Positions 4,271-5,690 of a stretch of 5,690 nt of DNA are shown here, one piece after another. The translations under genes and the position numbers were made by a program. The notes beneath the pieces are model-generated. The model was not told the origin of the DNA. It was given only the letters and a program-made list of their open reading frames with translations, and did no database searches. Source of the stretch: Saprospiraceae bacterium. Lineage in GTDB: Bacteria > Bacteroidota > Bacteroidia > Chitinophagales > Saprospiraceae. The first letter of the stretch is position 1. Each line of letters begins with the position of its first letter. Location of the stretch: NCBI GenBank assembly GCA_013002475.1, contig JABDJM010000216.1, positions 1 through 5,690 of the forward strand, in the 5' to 3' direction.

Positions 4271-5690
4271 ATGGATTTAATAAAGGAATTAGTCAGGGTG
4301 ATAAGACCACAGTCCCTACGAAAGATTGAGGTCTTATCAAATAATCCGGAGAAGCCGTCCAAACTGCAAAGTTTGTATAGCGAAATCTCTTCGAATCCTT
4401 CCGGGACAGAAGAGGAATGGGCTCGTTCGGTATTAGATCAGGATGCTTCCTCGAGTGCTTATAGGCAGTTAAAATCTAAGCTGACAAAAAAGCTGATCAA
4501 TAACCTTTTTCTAACGGACCCAAATGAGGCCCAATTCAATAGCTATGCAAAGGCTTATCTGAATGGTCGGAAACTGGTTTACGCAGTCAATATTCTTTCA
4601 AGAACCGGAGCGAGAGCCGCGGCGAAAATTCTTGCGGAAAAAGCCTTTAGGTTGGCTGACAAATACACGCTAAGTTTTTTAGCCTTGGAATCTTTACAAC
4701 ATCTCTGGAATCATGCAGTCGTAAGCATGGATAGAAAAAAGATCCGGTATTATTCAGAGAAGTATGAAAGGTTTAACAACATCAGGCAGCGAGAGATGAA
4801 GGCCACCCAATTTGTATTGAAGGCCCGACAGATCGAAATTGATTTTCAGGATTTTGATGATGAAGAAATTGAAGAGCTCATTCAAGAGGTGAGATCTCTA
4901 TTTCCCGAGAAAGGAGATCCAGACTTATCTGTCTCATTTATTGCTGATATATACTCAGCCCATACCATTTTATTGAGGGTCAGAAACAAAAACCTTGATG
5001 TCATAAGGTATTCAACTGAGGCAATAGAACATTTAAAGTTATTCCATTTCATTCCCGCAATTTTTCAGCTGTCATCTTACATGAACATCCTTAGGGCTTC
5101 CATCTCATTAAAAGAGTACGAGCACGGAGGGCGAGTCAAAGAAGAGATTCTACAGTTGTCGCAAAACATTAAGGGCATAAATAAAATATTCATCTACCAA
5201 AGGTTGATCGAGTTTGCTCTGCAAACTGAACGGTACGATGTTGCATTGGAGATTTATACCCAGGGGACGAGTTTTCCGATCTTCAAAAAGGCACCTTCAT
5301 ACCTGGCTGAAACATTCCGAATATTTGCAGCATACCTGAGCATCTTGATAGGGGAGGGTATGCTGGAGGATCCCCAGGGAACCCTGTCCCGGAATTTCCG
5401 AATGGGAAAATTTATGAACTCCAAACTGGAGATCACCAAACTTAAGGAGGGGCAATATGTTGGCTTTTTATTAGTCCAAATAATTTTCTTCCTGAAAAGA
5501 AAAGATTTCGAAGAAGTGATAGATAGGGTAGATAGTATGTCCTCTTATGCAAGCAGAAATTTGAAAAATGCCCGGACGATTAGAGCTTACTATTTCACTC
5601 GTATGATTGAGACCTTGCCCAAATCGGATTTTCATTTATCAGCTGTGCAAAGAAAGAGTGAAAGGTGGATAAAAAAGCTTGTGGAAAGCC
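4271..5690 (+). CDS. Large helical protein of unknown function, 3' end outside the window
   Basis: I translated this frame by hand: 473 codons follow the ATG at 4271 with no stop before the window ends. An in-frame TAG at 4262-4264 fixes the ATG as the earliest start of that type. I do not recognise the family with confidence. There is no signal peptide or clear membrane segment, so a cytoplasmic location is likely. The sequence is rich in Leu, Ile, Lys, Glu, Arg and Tyr, with few Gly or Pro, and reads as consecutive amphipathic helices, for example VYAVNILSRTGARAAAKIL (103-121), ERYDVALEIY (320-329) and KRKDFEEVIDRV (409-420). The last two resemble the A-helix pattern of TPR-like repeats but lack the strict consensus. 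An acidic segment (FQDFDDEEIEELIQE, 192-206) and a basic N-terminal region (AYRQLKSKLTKKLINNLF, 63-80) stand out. A degenerate TPR/alpha-solenoid scaffold is my best structural guess. Its promoter region faces the divergent amidohydrolase gene. Confidence 0.8.
   Translation, partial: MDLIKELVRVIRPQSLRKIEVLSNNPEKPSKLQSLYSEISSNPSGTEEEWARSVLDQDASSSAYRQLKSKLTKKLINNLFLTDPNEAQFNSYAKAYLNGRKLVYAVNILSRTGARAAAKILAEKAFRLADKYTLSFLALESLQHLWNHAVVSMDRKKIRYYSEKYERFNNIRQREMKATQFVLKARQIEIDFQDFDDEEIEELIQEVRSLFPEKGDPDLSVSFIADIYSAHTILLRVRNKNLDVIRYSTEAIEHLKLFHFIPAIFQLSSYMNILRASISLKEYEHGGRVKEEILQLSQNIKGINKIFIYQRLIEFALQTERYDVALEIYTQGTSFPIFKKAPSYLAETFRIFAAYLSILIGEGMLEDPQGTLSRNFRMGKFMNSKLEITKLKEGQYVGFLLVQIIFFLKRKDFEEVIDRVDSMSSYASRNLKNARTIRAYYFTRMIETLPKSDFHLSAVQRKSERWIKKLVES

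Noticed and set aside
5254..5439. Minus-strand frame of 61 codons inside the right-end gene
   Set aside because: It is antisense to a 473-codon open frame and has no supporting motif or promoter.

Overview
The window reads as ordinary chromosomal DNA of a member of the Bacteroidota. The grounds are a bacterial prohibitin, a small zinc-ribbon protein of a type I associate with this phylum, a short single-stranded DNA-binding protein, start codons that mostly lack a Shine-Dalgarno sequence, and matches to the Bacteroidota -7 promoter element TAnnTTTG upstream of two genes. I cannot name a genus. No mobile element, CRISPR array, tRNA, rRNA or recognised riboswitch is visible.

Layout, left to right. 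(1) Positions 1-665, plus strand: the 3' part of a prohibitin/SPFH membrane-scaffold gene whose start lies before the window. (2) Positions 659-1030, minus strand: a 123-residue zinc-ribbon protein converging on the prohibitin gene with a 7-bp overlap. (3) Positions 1031-1141: a divergent intergenic region with a tandem 10-bp repeat and a perfect -7 element facing ssb. (4) Positions 1142-1483, plus strand: a 113-residue SSB without an acidic tail, followed by a strong hairpin terminator. (5) Positions 1593-2228, plus strand: a LuxR/NarL-type regulator whose receiver-like domain has lost its phosphorylation residues. (6) Positions 2230-3936, minus strand: a predicted lipoprotein amidohydrolase of the YtcJ/Amidohydro_3 type, separated from the regulator's stop codon by one base. 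(7) Positions 3937-4270: a divergent intergenic region with two inverted repeats and a promoter-like element. (8) Position 4271 to the end, plus strand: a large open frame of at least 473 codons, truncated by the window, encoding an unrecognised, apparently helical soluble protein.

The genes alternate in orientation (+, -, +, +, -, +), so most are probably single transcription units and there is no evident shared pathway. The regulator and the amidohydrolase are neighbours but convergent, so a functional link is not implied. The least explained items are the large protein at the right end, the degenerate receiver regulator, the repeat block upstream of ssb and the palindrome midway between the amidohydrolase and the right-end gene. 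I do not see a clear new multi-gene system.
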